Shown here piece after piece: positions 52,947 to 61,475 of a stretch of 64,000 nucleotides of DNA. Origin of the DNA: Hyphomonadaceae bacterium ML37 (GTDB taxonomy: Bacteria > Pseudomonadota > Alphaproteobacteria > Caulobacterales > Maricaulaceae); contig CP091241.1 in NCBI GenBank assembly GCA_027627685.1, positions 2,480,396-2,544,395 of the forward strand. The letters are read 5' to 3'. A model generated the notes under the pieces. That model did not search any database. It saw only the letters and a program-made list of their open reading frames with translations, and was not told the origin of the DNA. How positions within the stretch are numbered: position 1 is the first letter of the stretch; the number at the start of each line of letters is the position of its first letter. The translations under genes and the position numbers were made by a program.

Positions 52947-53018
52947 TCACAGCAGGAAGGCGATGATGATCACGACCAGAAGCGGGGCTCCGAGAAGCCA
53001 GGCGATGATGGCGGGCAT
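52947..53018 (-). CDS. 23-residue membrane peptide
   Basis: MPAIIAWLLGAPLLVVIIIA ends FLL. An AAGGA site lies 8 bases before the ATG, and two stops follow in tandem. It is a single hydrophobic helix. It sits between the 295-residue membrane protein and DUF892 on one strand. Such tiny genes are easily missed. Confidence 0.6.
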   Translation of the reverse strand: MPAIIAWLLGAPLLVVIIIAFLL

Positions 53019-53057
53019 GGGGTTATCCTTTCAGTGTCTGGAAGAGGCGGCGGCGCA

Positions 53058-53945
53058 TCAGCGCCGCGCCATGGTGAAGGCGTTGAAACCAATGCCTTCG
53101 TCGCGGTGACGCCCGCCGGCGCCAGCAGCGGCGAAAGCGGCGACAGCCCCCAGCAGCAAGGTGGCGGCGGCGATGAAGCCGAAGATCACCCCGGCGATCC
53201 GGGCGCGGTCAGCCACTTCAGCGGCGGCTTCGAGAGCCTCGCTGATTTCAGCGTTGACCTCGTCCACGCGGGTGCGGGCCTCGGCGGCGGTGAGATCGCT
53301 GTTGGCCGCCACGATCTGGGCAAGGTAGTTGCGGTCACGCTCAGACATGTCGCCGTCGGCCGCACTGCGCGTCAGGATGCCGGCGATTTCCTGCTGGGCG
53401 TCGGGATCGACGCCAGTGATCGTCTGGCCCTGAGCGCCTTCGCTGCGCAGCATGACATTGGCGAAATAGTCCGAAGAGACCGTCTCGGTGGCGGCCTCGG
53501 CCGCCGCTCCGGCGGCGTTTGCGCCAATGTTCAGGACAGTCATTCCGCCCGTGGCGGCGAGCACCATGGCGACGACCGCGCCGGTGGCCCAGACCATCAG
53601 TCCGTGAGCGCCATCGCGCACACCGACTTCATCCTCGGTGGCGTCGCCGGCGCGCCGGCGCATGCGCCCGCACAGATAGCCGCCGGCGCCGAAGCCGGTG
53701 ACCATCACCCAGGCGAACCAGATTCCAACAGCGATCGTGGCCCAGACGGCGGACAGGCCCTCGCCTTCATATGGAGAGGTTAGCGACAGCCCGAGGCTGG
53801 CGCCGAAGCTCATCAGGAGGATGGACAGCGCGAGCGCGAAGACGGCGCCGGCGAGGATTGCGGCCCAGTCGATATAAGAAGCGTCGCTCGTGTAGGGACG
53901 GGCGATTTCGGCTGCGCTATGCGGCGGCGGAAGATCAGACATCAT
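53058..53945 (-). CDS. multi-span membrane protein (PhnA-like, alphaproteobacterial)
   Basis: 295 residues starting at the ATG at 53945; AAGGA is 8 bases ahead. Four or five helices are visible: IDWAAILAGAVFALALSILL near 28, AVWATIAVGIWFAWVMVTGF near 68, VWATGAVVAMVLAATGG near 120 and GVIFGFIAAATLLLGAVAA near 250. A soluble domain of about 110 residues lies between. Rhizobial relatives are labelled PhnA-like without proof. The role is unknown; the company of stress genes suggests envelope stress. Confidence 0.7.
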   Translation of the reverse strand: MMSDLPPPHSAAEIARPYTSDASYIDWAAILAGAVFALALSILLMSFGASLGLSLTSPYEGEGLSAVWATIAVGIWFAWVMVTGFGAGGYLCGRMRRRAGDATEDEVGVRDGAHGLMVWATGAVVAMVLAATGGMTVLNIGANAAGAAAEAATETVSSDYFANVMLRSEGAQGQTITGVDPDAQQEIAGILTRSAADGDMSERDRNYLAQIVAANSDLTAAEARTRVDEVNAEISEALEAAAEVADRARIAGVIFGFIAAATLLLGAVAAFAAAGAGGRHRDEGIGFNAFTMARR

Positions 53946-53975
53946 GGACAATTTCCTTGAACTGTGACGCGCGAT

Positions 53976-54050
53976 TCAGCGCAAGCCGACAAAGCTGAGC
54001 AGGGCCAGAATGATGACAATGGCGCCGACTATGTAGATGATCTGGGACAT
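53976..54050 (-). CDS. 24-residue membrane peptide
   Basis: MSQIIYIVGAIVIILALLSF ends VGLR. AAGGA lies 7 bases before the ATG. A single membrane helix with a basic end. It is 30 bp ahead of the larger membrane protein, so they are probably co-transcribed from the EcfG-type promoter at 54376-54400. An earlier ATG at 54362 in frame gives unlike, low-complexity residues and is not favoured. Confidence 0.6.
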   Translation of the reverse strand: MSQIIYIVGAIVIILALLSFVGLR

Positions 54051-54550
54051 GGTGGTTTCCTTGGATCGCTCGATCCTGTTGGCGCCGCCTGTTAAGGGCG
54101 GCGGTTCAAGTACACATGCGCAATTCTTCAGCCGCTGAACACGCGGTGCGTGGCGACCCAAGGCGCGATGACTTAAGAAGCCGACTGGACAGCCAGGTTG
54201 GGTAGAACGCTGCCATGCCTCTGGAGACCGGGGAGGGGTGTTCCATATCGCATTGGCGGCTGCCTGACTGTCCAGTCTCTCGTTGTGCGCCTCATAGTTC
54301 GCGCAGCGTGGTCTGGCATTACGTCCCGGCGGGTTTGTTGAGTAGCGCCGGAATATACTCATGTCGTGTCTAGGTAACGGCGCTGCGCCGGAACGGTTCC
54401 CGCGAATTTTGTCTCGCGCACGTATCCGCTCACAACTAACTCTGTTAAGGAGTGAATCCGTACCGGGAGTGACGATTCACGCCGCCAGCCTGGCGGCGTC
54501 TGATCCAATCCTGCCCCACGGACCGACAGTCAGCCCCTAGTGGAGAGACC
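54051..54550. other. 500-bp intergenic control region
   Basis: Between the tiny-peptide gene and the large signalling gene. It holds the minus-strand EcfG-type promoter; the rest of the roughly 325-base leader to 54050 shows no clear gene. Toward the plus-strand gene only AGAGACC precedes the ATG, and no standard promoter was recognised. Confidence 0.5.
54376..54400 (-). promoter_or_regulatory. EcfG-type general stress promoter
   Basis: An exact GGAAC-N17-GTT on the minus strand reads toward the tiny peptide, membrane protein and DUF892 genes. The leader would be about 320 bases. GGAACGGTTCC at 54390-54400 is itself a palindrome. Confidence 0.68.
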
Positions 54551-57500
54551 ATGTCGGACACCGCGCCGCGACATGACTTGCCTGTGATCGCCATCGGCGC
54601 CTCCGCCGGGGGCCTTGAGGCCTGCCGCGCCCTGCTCAAGGGCGTGCCGGGCGATATGCAGGCCGCGTTCATCCTGATCCTGCATCTCGATCCGACCCAT
54701 AACAGCATGATGGCCGATCTGCTTAAGGCCCATACGCGGCTGGATGTGGTTCAGGCGACTGAAGGCGTGACGCTGAAAGCCGGCTGCCTGCACGTGATCC
54801 CGCCCGGCGTATTTCTCACCGTCAAAAACCGCACCCTGCACCTGTCCGAGCCGGAGGGCGGCAAGGCGGTGCGCCTGCCGTTTGATGTTTTGCTGCGGTC
54901 CCTGGCCAAGGACACCACGGCGACATCCGCCTGCATCGTCCTGTCGGGAACCGGGACAGACGGCAGCCTGGGGATCGGCGATATCCATGCCGCCGGCGGG
55001 CTGGTGATCGCCCAGGACCCCAAGGAGGCTGGCTATGCCGGCATGCCTGAAAGCGCCATCGCCACCGGCTTCGTCGACAAAATCCTGCCCGCGCGCGAGA
55101 TCGCCGCTGCGCTCCAACAGTTTCTGGACGCCAGCAAAAGCGGATCGCCGCGCACGGCCGGTAAGGCACGGGGCGCCAAAACCACCGCTCGTGGCGCGGG
55201 TGATGCCGGGCAGAACGGATATGATGCTCTGCTGACCTATCTGGGCCAGCACTCTGCGCAGGACTTTTCGCTCTACAAGCGCGGCACGCTGGAGCGGCGC
55301 ATCGCGCGCCGCATGGCCCTGCTCGGCCTCGGCGAGGACGATACCGCGCGCTATCTGTCGGTTCTGCAGGACAACCGCGAGGAACGCGGTCACCTGGTGG
55401 CCGACCTGTTGATCCACGTCACCAGCTTCTTCCGCGATCCGGCCGTGTTCGAGCATTTGTCTGAAAAAGCCCTGCCCGAGCTGATCAAGGCCCTGCCCGC
55501 AGACCGGCCCTTGCGGGTCTGGGCTGCCGGGTGCAGCACCGGCGAAGAGGCCTACAGCCTCGCCATGTCGTGCCTTGAAGCCATTGATGCGGCGGGGTCC
55601 GGCGCCCGGCTGCAAATTCTGGCCTCCGATGTGGATCCCGAGGCCATCGCGACGGCGCGGGCCGGATATTACTCAAAGGATATCGAGGCCTGCGTCTCTG
55701 AGGAGCGGCTAGCGCGCTTTTTCGTGGCCGAGGACGATGGCTGGCGGGTCATCTCGACGCTGCGCGACGTGATCGTGTTTACCGTGGCGGACCTGTTGTC
55801 AGACCCGCCGTTTTCCAAGATCGATCTGGTGTCCTGCCGCAATGTGCTGATCTATCTGGGCCCCGAGGCGCAAAAGCGCGTGATCGCGCGCTGCTGCTTT
55901 GCGCTGCGCCCGGGCGGCTTGCTGCTGCTGGGCGCCGCCGAAATGCCGGGCCAGAGCGATGGCTGTTTCGCGGTCGAGGACAAGGGCGCCCGGCTGTGGC
56001 GCCGTGTCGGGCGCAGCCTGCCCGGCGATCTGAAATTCGCCATAGGAAGGCGCGAGGAGCCGGCCTCCCCCGCCGGGCACACGCCCGCCCGCCGCCCGGC
56101 GCTCGCCGATCTGTGCCGACGGATCGTGCTGGATAACTACGCGCCCGCCGCCATCCTGCTGAATAGCCGGCTGGACGTTCTGTATCTGCTCGGCCCAACC
56201 GAAAAATACCTGAAAATCACGCAAGGCCATCCTGATCCCGGCATTGTCGGCATGCTGCCCAAGGCGCTGCGCGTCCGGTTTCGCACGGCGGCGGCGGACT
56301 GTACGCCAGCCAATCCCAAAGTGGTCGTGTCGGGCGGGCGCACCAGCAATTCGGGCGGATTTGACATCGCCCTGCATGCGGTGGCTTCGGGGTCCGGCTC
56401 CGAACCGCTCCTGCTGGCCTGTTTCATCGACACTCCGCGCCCCGGCCAGATGACAGGCGGGACGCCGGAGCAGAAGGGCCAGGCGCGGCGCGCCGCCGAT
56501 CTGGAAGCTGACCTGGAAGCCACGCGCAATGATCTGGTCGATGCGCTGCGCGACCTGGAGCATGAGGTCGAGGCCCATGGCGCCGACGCCGCCGAGGCGC
56601 TGTCGGTCAATGAGGAGTTTCAGTCCACCAATGAGGAATTGCTGGCCTCCAAGGAGGAGCTGCAATCGCTCAACGAGGAGCTGACCGCGCTGAACGGCCA
56701 GCTGCAGGAGACGCTGGAACGCCACCGCACCACCGCCAACGATTTGCAGAACGTGCTGTTCAGCACTGATATCGCCACGCTTTTCCTCGACCTGGATCTC
56801 AATATCCGCTTCTTCACGCCCGCCGCGCGCGCGATCTTCCGCGTTATCCCCACCGATGTGGGCCGGCCTTTGGCGGACCTCGCGGCCGTGTCCAAGGACG
56901 ATGATCTGGCCGCCGAGGCCCGCGCCGTGCTCGCCGCCAACGCCCCCAGCGAACGCGAGACGCGGGGGTCCGCAGACAAGTGGTATCTGCGCTGCATCCA
57001 ACCCTATCGCGCCGAGGGCGGACGGGTGGAAGGCGTGGTCATCACCTATACCGACATCACTGAGCGCAAACGCACCAACGCCGCGCTTCAAATTGCTCTG
57101 GACGAGGCTGACCGGGCCACCAAGGCCAAGTCGCGCTTTCTGGCATCGGCCAGCCACGATTTGCGTCAGCCGCTGCAATCCATGGCGATGCTGCACAAGC
57201 TGATGGCCGGGCACAAACGGTCATCGGAAAGCACGCGCCTGGCTGCGCTGATGGATCAGACCCTCAGTTCCATGACCGAGATGCTGGATTCCATGCTGGA
57301 CGCCAACCGGATCGAATCCGGGATTGTGCAGCCCAGAAAGCGGCCGGTTGCCGTGGCCCCGCTCCTGCAGCGCCTGGCCGACGAGTTTGGTCCGCAATGT
57401 GCCCTCAAAGGCCTGACTTTGCGCACCGTGCCCTGTTCGGCCTGGGTGTTCACAGATCCCCAATTGCTGGAACAGATGCTGCGCAATCTGATGTCCAACG

Positions 57501-58870
57501 CCCTGAAATACACACCCAGGGGCAGTATCCTGATCGGGTGCCGGTGGCGCGGTCCGCTTTTGACGATTGCCGTCTGCGATACCGGGATCGGCGTGTCCGC
57601 CTCGGAATCGAAGGTGATCTTCGAGGCCTATCGCCAGGGCGAAGACGCCGCCGCGCTATCCGGGTCCGGCCTCGGGCTCGGGCTGTCGATCGTTCAGCGG
57701 CTCGCAACCATCCTGGAGCATGACGTCTCCGTCCGCTCGACGCCGGGAAAAGGGTCAGCGTTCATGATCACGCTGCCGCTGGCCGACGCGCTGCCGGAAA
57801 CCGGGTCCACGCATCTGACAGCGCCCCGCTTGAAAGGCGCAGCACTGGAGCGCGGAACCATTCTGCTGGTGGAAGATGAGGAGCCGCTGCGCAACATCCT
57901 TGCCGAGGTGCTGTCAAAGGAGGGGCATACCGTCATCGCCAAGGCGAGTGCGAGCGAGGCGCTGTCCTGGGCCAGCGGCGACACACCGCGCCCCGATCTT
58001 CTGCTGACCGATTTCGAGCTGCACGGAGAGGCGACGGGCTTGGGCTTGGCGCAAGATCTTCCAAACATTCTGGGTGAGGGCGTGCCGACCATCATCCTGA
58101 CCGGCGACATCACCGCGGCCACCATGAAGAGCATCGCGGAATCGGACTGCCACCAGGTGTCCAAGCCGATCCAGCCCGACGTGCTTCTCGCCCTGATTTC
58201 CGAGATCATCGGAAAGGACCGAAAATCAAAAACGAGACGGATTGATCGCCAGAAAAATTCCGGGACCACCGTCCATATCATCGACGATGATCCGGTGATC
58301 CTGGCCACCATGCGCCGCCTGCTCGAAGCCGAAGGCTGGATGGTGGAAACCTATGCCTCGGCTGAAAACTTCCTGATGTGCCCGCGCCCTGATACCAACG
58401 CCTGCCTGCTGGTCGACAACTATCTGCCCGGCATGGACGGACTGGCACTGGTACGCCAGCTGCGGTCGGAGAACTCGCCCCTCCCCGCCGTCATGCTGAC
58501 CGGTCATGGCGACGCCTCGGTGGCGGTTGCCGCCCTGAAGGCCGGGGCATCAGACCTGATCGAAAAGCCCGCCAGCGCTGCCGAATTGCTGGCAAGCGTG
58601 CGCAGCGCGCTCGAGGCAGCCGAAAGCAGTCACGCGCAGGCCCACGCCCGAAAGGCCGCCGAGGCGAAATTCTCCAGCCTGACCCCGCGCGAACGCGACG
58701 TGTTGTTCGAGGTGCTCGACGGCTCGCCCAACAAGATCATCGCCGCCGATCTGGGCATCAATCAGCGTACGGTGGAGAACCATCGCGCGGCGGTGATGCG
58801 CAAGACCGGGGCAGGCTCCCTGCCCGCGCTCATCCGCCTGGCTCTGGCGGCGGACGTGCAGCGGGGCTGA
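54551..58870 (+). CDS. CheB-CheR-PAS-histidine kinase-receiver-FixJ fusion protein
   Basis: 1439 residues in one frame. CheB methylesterase (about 10-190) has Ser in AIGASAGG, His in ILHLDP and Asp in GTGTDGSLG. CheR methyltransferase (about 220-490) has AAGCSTGEEAYSLAM near 325. A coiled coil (about 640-725) and a PAS domain (about 735-850) follow. The kinase has H-box ASASHDLRQPLQ with His near 869 and ATPase motifs to about 1090. A receiver (about 1103-1215) has Asp near 1154, and a second FixJ-like receiver (about 1238-1355) has Asp near 1289. The LuxR-type HTH is LTPRERDVLFEVLDG, then NQRTVENHRAAVM. Sensor and DNA-binding output in one soluble chain is unusual. Confidence 0.9.
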   Translation: MSDTAPRHDLPVIAIGASAGGLEACRALLKGVPGDMQAAFILILHLDPTHNSMMADLLKAHTRLDVVQATEGVTLKAGCLHVIPPGVFLTVKNRTLHLSEPEGGKAVRLPFDVLLRSLAKDTTATSACIVLSGTGTDGSLGIGDIHAAGGLVIAQDPKEAGYAGMPESAIATGFVDKILPAREIAAALQQFLDASKSGSPRTAGKARGAKTTARGAGDAGQNGYDALLTYLGQHSAQDFSLYKRGTLERRIARRMALLGLGEDDTARYLSVLQDNREERGHLVADLLIHVTSFFRDPAVFEHLSEKALPELIKALPADRPLRVWAAGCSTGEEAYSLAMSCLEAIDAAGSGARLQILASDVDPEAIATARAGYYSKDIEACVSEERLARFFVAEDDGWRVISTLRDVIVFTVADLLSDPPFSKIDLVSCRNVLIYLGPEAQKRVIARCCFALRPGGLLLLGAAEMPGQSDGCFAVEDKGARLWRRVGRSLPGDLKFAIGRREEPASPAGHTPARRPALADLCRRIVLDNYAPAAILLNSRLDVLYLLGPTEKYLKITQGHPDPGIVGMLPKALRVRFRTAAADCTPANPKVVVSGGRTSNSGGFDIALHAVASGSGSEPLLLACFIDTPRPGQMTGGTPEQKGQARRAADLEADLEATRNDLVDALRDLEHEVEAHGADAAEALSVNEEFQSTNEELLASKEELQSLNEELTALNGQLQETLERHRTTANDLQNVLFSTDIATLFLDLDLNIRFFTPAARAIFRVIPTDVGRPLADLAAVSKDDDLAAEARAVLAANAPSERETRGSADKWYLRCIQPYRAEGGRVEGVVITYTDITERKRTNAALQIALDEADRATKAKSRFLASASHDLRQPLQSMAMLHKLMAGHKRSSESTRLAALMDQTLSSMTEMLDSMLDANRIESGIVQPRKRPVAVAPLLQRLADEFGPQCALKGLTLRTVPCSAWVFTDPQLLEQMLRNLMSNALKYTPRGSILIGCRWRGPLLTIAVCDTGIGVSASESKVIFEAYRQGEDAAALSGSGLGLGLSIVQRLATILEHDVSVRSTPGKGSAFMITLPLADALPETGSTHLTAPRLKGAALERGTILLVEDEEPLRNILAEVLSKEGHTVIAKASASEALSWASGDTPRPDLLLTDFELHGEATGLGLAQDLPNILGEGVPTIILTGDITAATMKSIAESDCHQVSKPIQPDVLLALISEIIGKDRKSKTRRIDRQKNSGTTVHIIDDDPVILATMRRLLEAEGWMVETYASAENFLMCPRPDTNACLLVDNYLPGMDGLALVRQLRSENSPLPAVMLTGHGDASVAVAALKAGASDLIEKPASAAELLASVRSALEAAESSHAQAHARKAAEAKFSSLTPRERDVLFEVLDGSPNKIIAADLGINQRTVENHRAAVMRKTGAGSLPALIRLALAADVQRG

Positions 58871-58887
58871 GCGACGGCGGTGTGTGC

Positions 58888-59628
58888 TCAGGCGATGTCC
58901 CAGGGCGGCGGCGGCATGGCGCGGTGGGCTTTGGCGATGGCTTGCGACCATTGCGCGCCCAGCTCACGGAAATAGGGATCATCGGTCTCGATGCGGCGCT
59001 GGTCGCCGATGAGGGCGTCAGGGCGGATGGTGATCATGTCGAACGGCAGGCCGACGCCGAGATTGGAACGCAAGGTGGAATCAAACGAGATCAGCCCCAG
59101 CTTGATCGCTTCAACCAGCGGCGTGTCGGTGCGCAGGGCCCTGTCGAGAATGGGTTTGCCGTATTTCAGCTCGCCCACCTGCAGATAGGGCGTGTCCGCC
59201 CCGCACTGGATGGCGTTGCCTTCGGAATAGATGAGGTAGAGGCCCAGCGCCCCGCCCCGGATCTGCCCGCCCAGGAGGACGGTCGCGCGCATGGAGACGC
59301 TCTCGGCTTCCAGACCTTCTTCGAAATCAATGCGCACGGACTTGATGGCGTGGCCCACCAGCTGGACGGCCCGGAACAGCGTCGGCGCCGTCAACAAGGT
59401 CTCCGGCCCGTCGGAATCGGGCAGCTTGATCCCTTCTTTCAGGCGGTTGAGCGCCGTCTGGGTGACCGAGAGATTGCCCGCCGTCGCAATGGCGATGACG
59501 CGCTCGCCTGGCACTTCGGTGACGAACAGCTTCTTGTAGATCGCAATGTTGTCGACGCCCGCATTGGTCCGGGTGTCCGCGATCATCGCCAGACCGTCTT
59601 CCAGCAACATGCCAACGCAATACGTCAT
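58888..59628 (-). CDS. Anbu, ancestral beta-subunit proteasome-like peptidase
   Basis: 246 residues. After Met comes TYCVGMLLEDGLAMIADTRT, giving a mature N-terminal Thr as in proteasome beta subunits. ERVIAIATAGNLSVTQ and IYSEGNAIQCGADTPYLQ-like stretches continue the Ntn-hydrolase fold. Anbu forms open helical or ring assemblies, and its peptidase activity is disputed. It closes the operon ATP-grasp, alpha-E, transglutaminase, Anbu and converges with the large signalling gene 17 bp away. Confidence 0.92.
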   Translation of the reverse strand: MTYCVGMLLEDGLAMIADTRTNAGVDNIAIYKKLFVTEVPGERVIAIATAGNLSVTQTALNRLKEGIKLPDSDGPETLLTAPTLFRAVQLVGHAIKSVRIDFEEGLEAESVSMRATVLLGGQIRGGALGLYLIYSEGNAIQCGADTPYLQVGELKYGKPILDRALRTDTPLVEAIKLGLISFDSTLRSNLGVGLPFDMITIRPDALIGDQRRIETDDPYFRELGAQWSQAIAKAHRAMPPPPWDIA

Positions 59629-59702
59629 GAATGCAGCGCTCCAACGCGCAGTTCAGCCCCCGCAGGCGGAGTGATAGCCGATTCCACACCGGCATGCGCG
59701 GC

Positions 59703-60524
59703 CTATTGCTGCCGCTGGGCCTGGGGATGGCTGCGCACCTGCAGGCTGACGGTCATGCGCTCGCCCGAGCCGCCATAACTGGCGCCGCGCACCGGGGCCG
59801 CGCCCAGATAGTCCAGAGCCGAGGCGATGCGGACATAGCTTTCGTCCGGACTGACGCCATTGGCGGCGTCGAACCCGATCCAGCCGAGCCCGTCCACCAG
59901 CGCCTCGGCCCAGGCGTGGGCGGCCTCCTGCTCGGCCTCGCCATCGGACCGGCGCAAATGGCCCGATACATAACGCGCGGGCACGCCCAGCCAGCGCGCT
60001 GCGGCGATGAAAACATGGGCATGGTCCTGGCACACGCCGCGTCCCACTGCGAACGCCTCGGCCGCCGTGTGGGTGACCGCAGTGGCGCCGGTGTCAAAGC
60101 CGATGCGCGCGCGCACGGCGCCCATGAGGGCGTGCAGCATGTCCAGCCGGTCGCCGCCGGCATGCTCCAGCGCGAACTCGCGGATCGCCTCATCGGCCAG
60201 AGTCAGCGGCGTGGTGCGCAGATACACCAGCGGGGGCTGGCGTTCCGGCCATCCGTCCAGCGGGCCGGACGAGTCGCCTGTTTCCACCTCTCCGGCCACG
60301 CTGACGGTCAGGCTGTCGACGGGTTTTTCAGAGTAGATGGCGTGGATGATATTGCCGAAGGCGTCCTCGCTCTGGCGGATACGCGCGTCGATATCGGTAT
60401 CGATGCGCCAGCGGCGCACATGCTGGCGGTCGCACGAGCGCGGGGTCTTGCGCAGCACCTGAATGACGAAGCGCGGCGCGCTTTCGTACTGATACCGGGT
60501 CGCGTGATCGATGCGGATCAGCAT
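59703..60524 (-). CDS. transglutaminase-like peptidase of the Anbu operon
   Basis: 273 residues. The N-terminal beta domain starts IRIDHATRYQYESAPRFVIQ and the core has Cys in GVCQDHAHVFIAAAR near 163, His in AAHAWAEALV near 203 and Asp in WIGFDAANGV near 218, so the triad is whole. No signal peptide is seen. It lies 12 bp after the alpha-E gene and 74 bp before Anbu. In comparative studies this class is thought to cut or join peptide links made by the partner ATP-grasp. Confidence 0.9.
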   Translation of the reverse strand: MLIRIDHATRYQYESAPRFVIQVLRKTPRSCDRQHVRRWRIDTDIDARIRQSEDAFGNIIHAIYSEKPVDSLTVSVAGEVETGDSSGPLDGWPERQPPLVYLRTTPLTLADEAIREFALEHAGGDRLDMLHALMGAVRARIGFDTGATAVTHTAAEAFAVGRGVCQDHAHVFIAAARWLGVPARYVSGHLRRSDGEAEQEAAHAWAEALVDGLGWIGFDAANGVSPDESYVRIASALDYLGAAPVRGASYGGSGERMTVSLQVRSHPQAQRQQ

Positions 60525-60536
60525 CCAGGACCCTCC

Positions 60537-61475
60537 TCAGGTCAGGTATTGCTCGGTGACGGCCTGACTCAGCTTCGCGTTCTCGGCGAGGAAGTCTTCG
60601 ATGTATTCATGCAGGCCGGACTGGAAGATGACTTTCATGGACGCTTCCTCCAGCTTGCCCAGCCGGGCCGCGGCCAGGCGCTGGGCCGGTCCGCGCCGGC
60701 CGTAATCGGCCGCCAGATGCTCGAGATACTCGACGATGGACGCCTGACACGCAGCCAGGGAGCGCGGCATTTGCCGGTTCAGCACCAGAAGATCAGCCAC
60801 CAGCCAGGGCTTGACGCTGTCGCGATAGACCCAGCGATAGGCGGTCAGGGCCGACACCTGGCGCAAGAGCGTGGTCCACTGGAAATAATCCAGCTGTCCG
60901 CCCACCGGCTCGCCCTCCGGCAGGAGCAGATGGTATTTGGCGTCCAGCAGACGGGCGGTGTTGTCGGCGCGTTCAAGCGCCGAGCCCAGGCGCAGGAACC
61001 AGTAGGCGTCATTGCGCAGCATGGAGCGGCTGGCCGCCCCCTCGACCAGCAGGGTGACCGATTTCACCCAGCCCAGAAACTCGGCGAACTCGGCGCGCTG
61101 GGTCGGCTGGCCCTGCTCCTCAAGCGCGTTCCAGCTTCCGTTTATGGCCTCCCACAGCTCCACGGTCAGCGCCGTGCGCACCGAGCGCGCATTGGTGCGC
61201 GCGCTGATGATGCAGTTGGAGATCGAGGACGGGTTGTCGGGACAGAAAGCCAGATACTCCCGCACGGACATGTCCGTGACACGGCGCTCGCTGGCGTCAA
61301 ACGCGCCTCGGACCCCGGCGGCATGCAAAGCGCTGTGCCAAGCGGCGTCCACTTCGCCGTCGCGCGACGGGACCGATGACAGGCGCAAGGTTGATTCCAG
61401 AATCCGGGCGAGGAAGTCGGCCCGCTCCACATAGCGGCCGACCCAGTACAGGCTATCAGCGGTGCGAGAGAGCAT
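60537..61475 (-). CDS. alpha-E domain protein
   Basis: 312 residues, helical, with the DUF403 signature: LSRTADSLYWVGRYVERADF at the start, then FCPDNPSSISNCIISARTNA and RLGSALERADNTARLLDAKY. The alpha-E motif is found with circularly permuted ATP-grasp proteins and may take part in amide-bond chemistry. The ATG shares one base with the stop of the ATP-grasp gene (TGATG), so the two are coupled. Confidence 0.92.
   Translation of the reverse strand: MLSRTADSLYWVGRYVERADFLARILESTLRLSSVPSRDGEVDAAWHSALHAAGVRGAFDASERRVTDMSVREYLAFCPDNPSSISNCIISARTNARSVRTALTVELWEAINGSWNALEEQGQPTQRAEFAEFLGWVKSVTLLVEGAASRSMLRNDAYWFLRLGSALERADNTARLLDAKYHLLLPEGEPVGGQLDYFQWTTLLRQVSALTAYRWVYRDSVKPWLVADLLVLNRQMPRSLAACQASIVEYLEHLAADYGRRGPAQRLAAARLGKLEEASMKVIFQSGLHEYIEDFLAENAKLSQAVTEQYLT

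Noticed and set aside
53976-54362. A 128-codon form of the 24-residue membrane peptide
   Set aside because: The added 104 residues are Arg/Pro/Asn-rich with no family, and a strong ribosome site precedes the short start.
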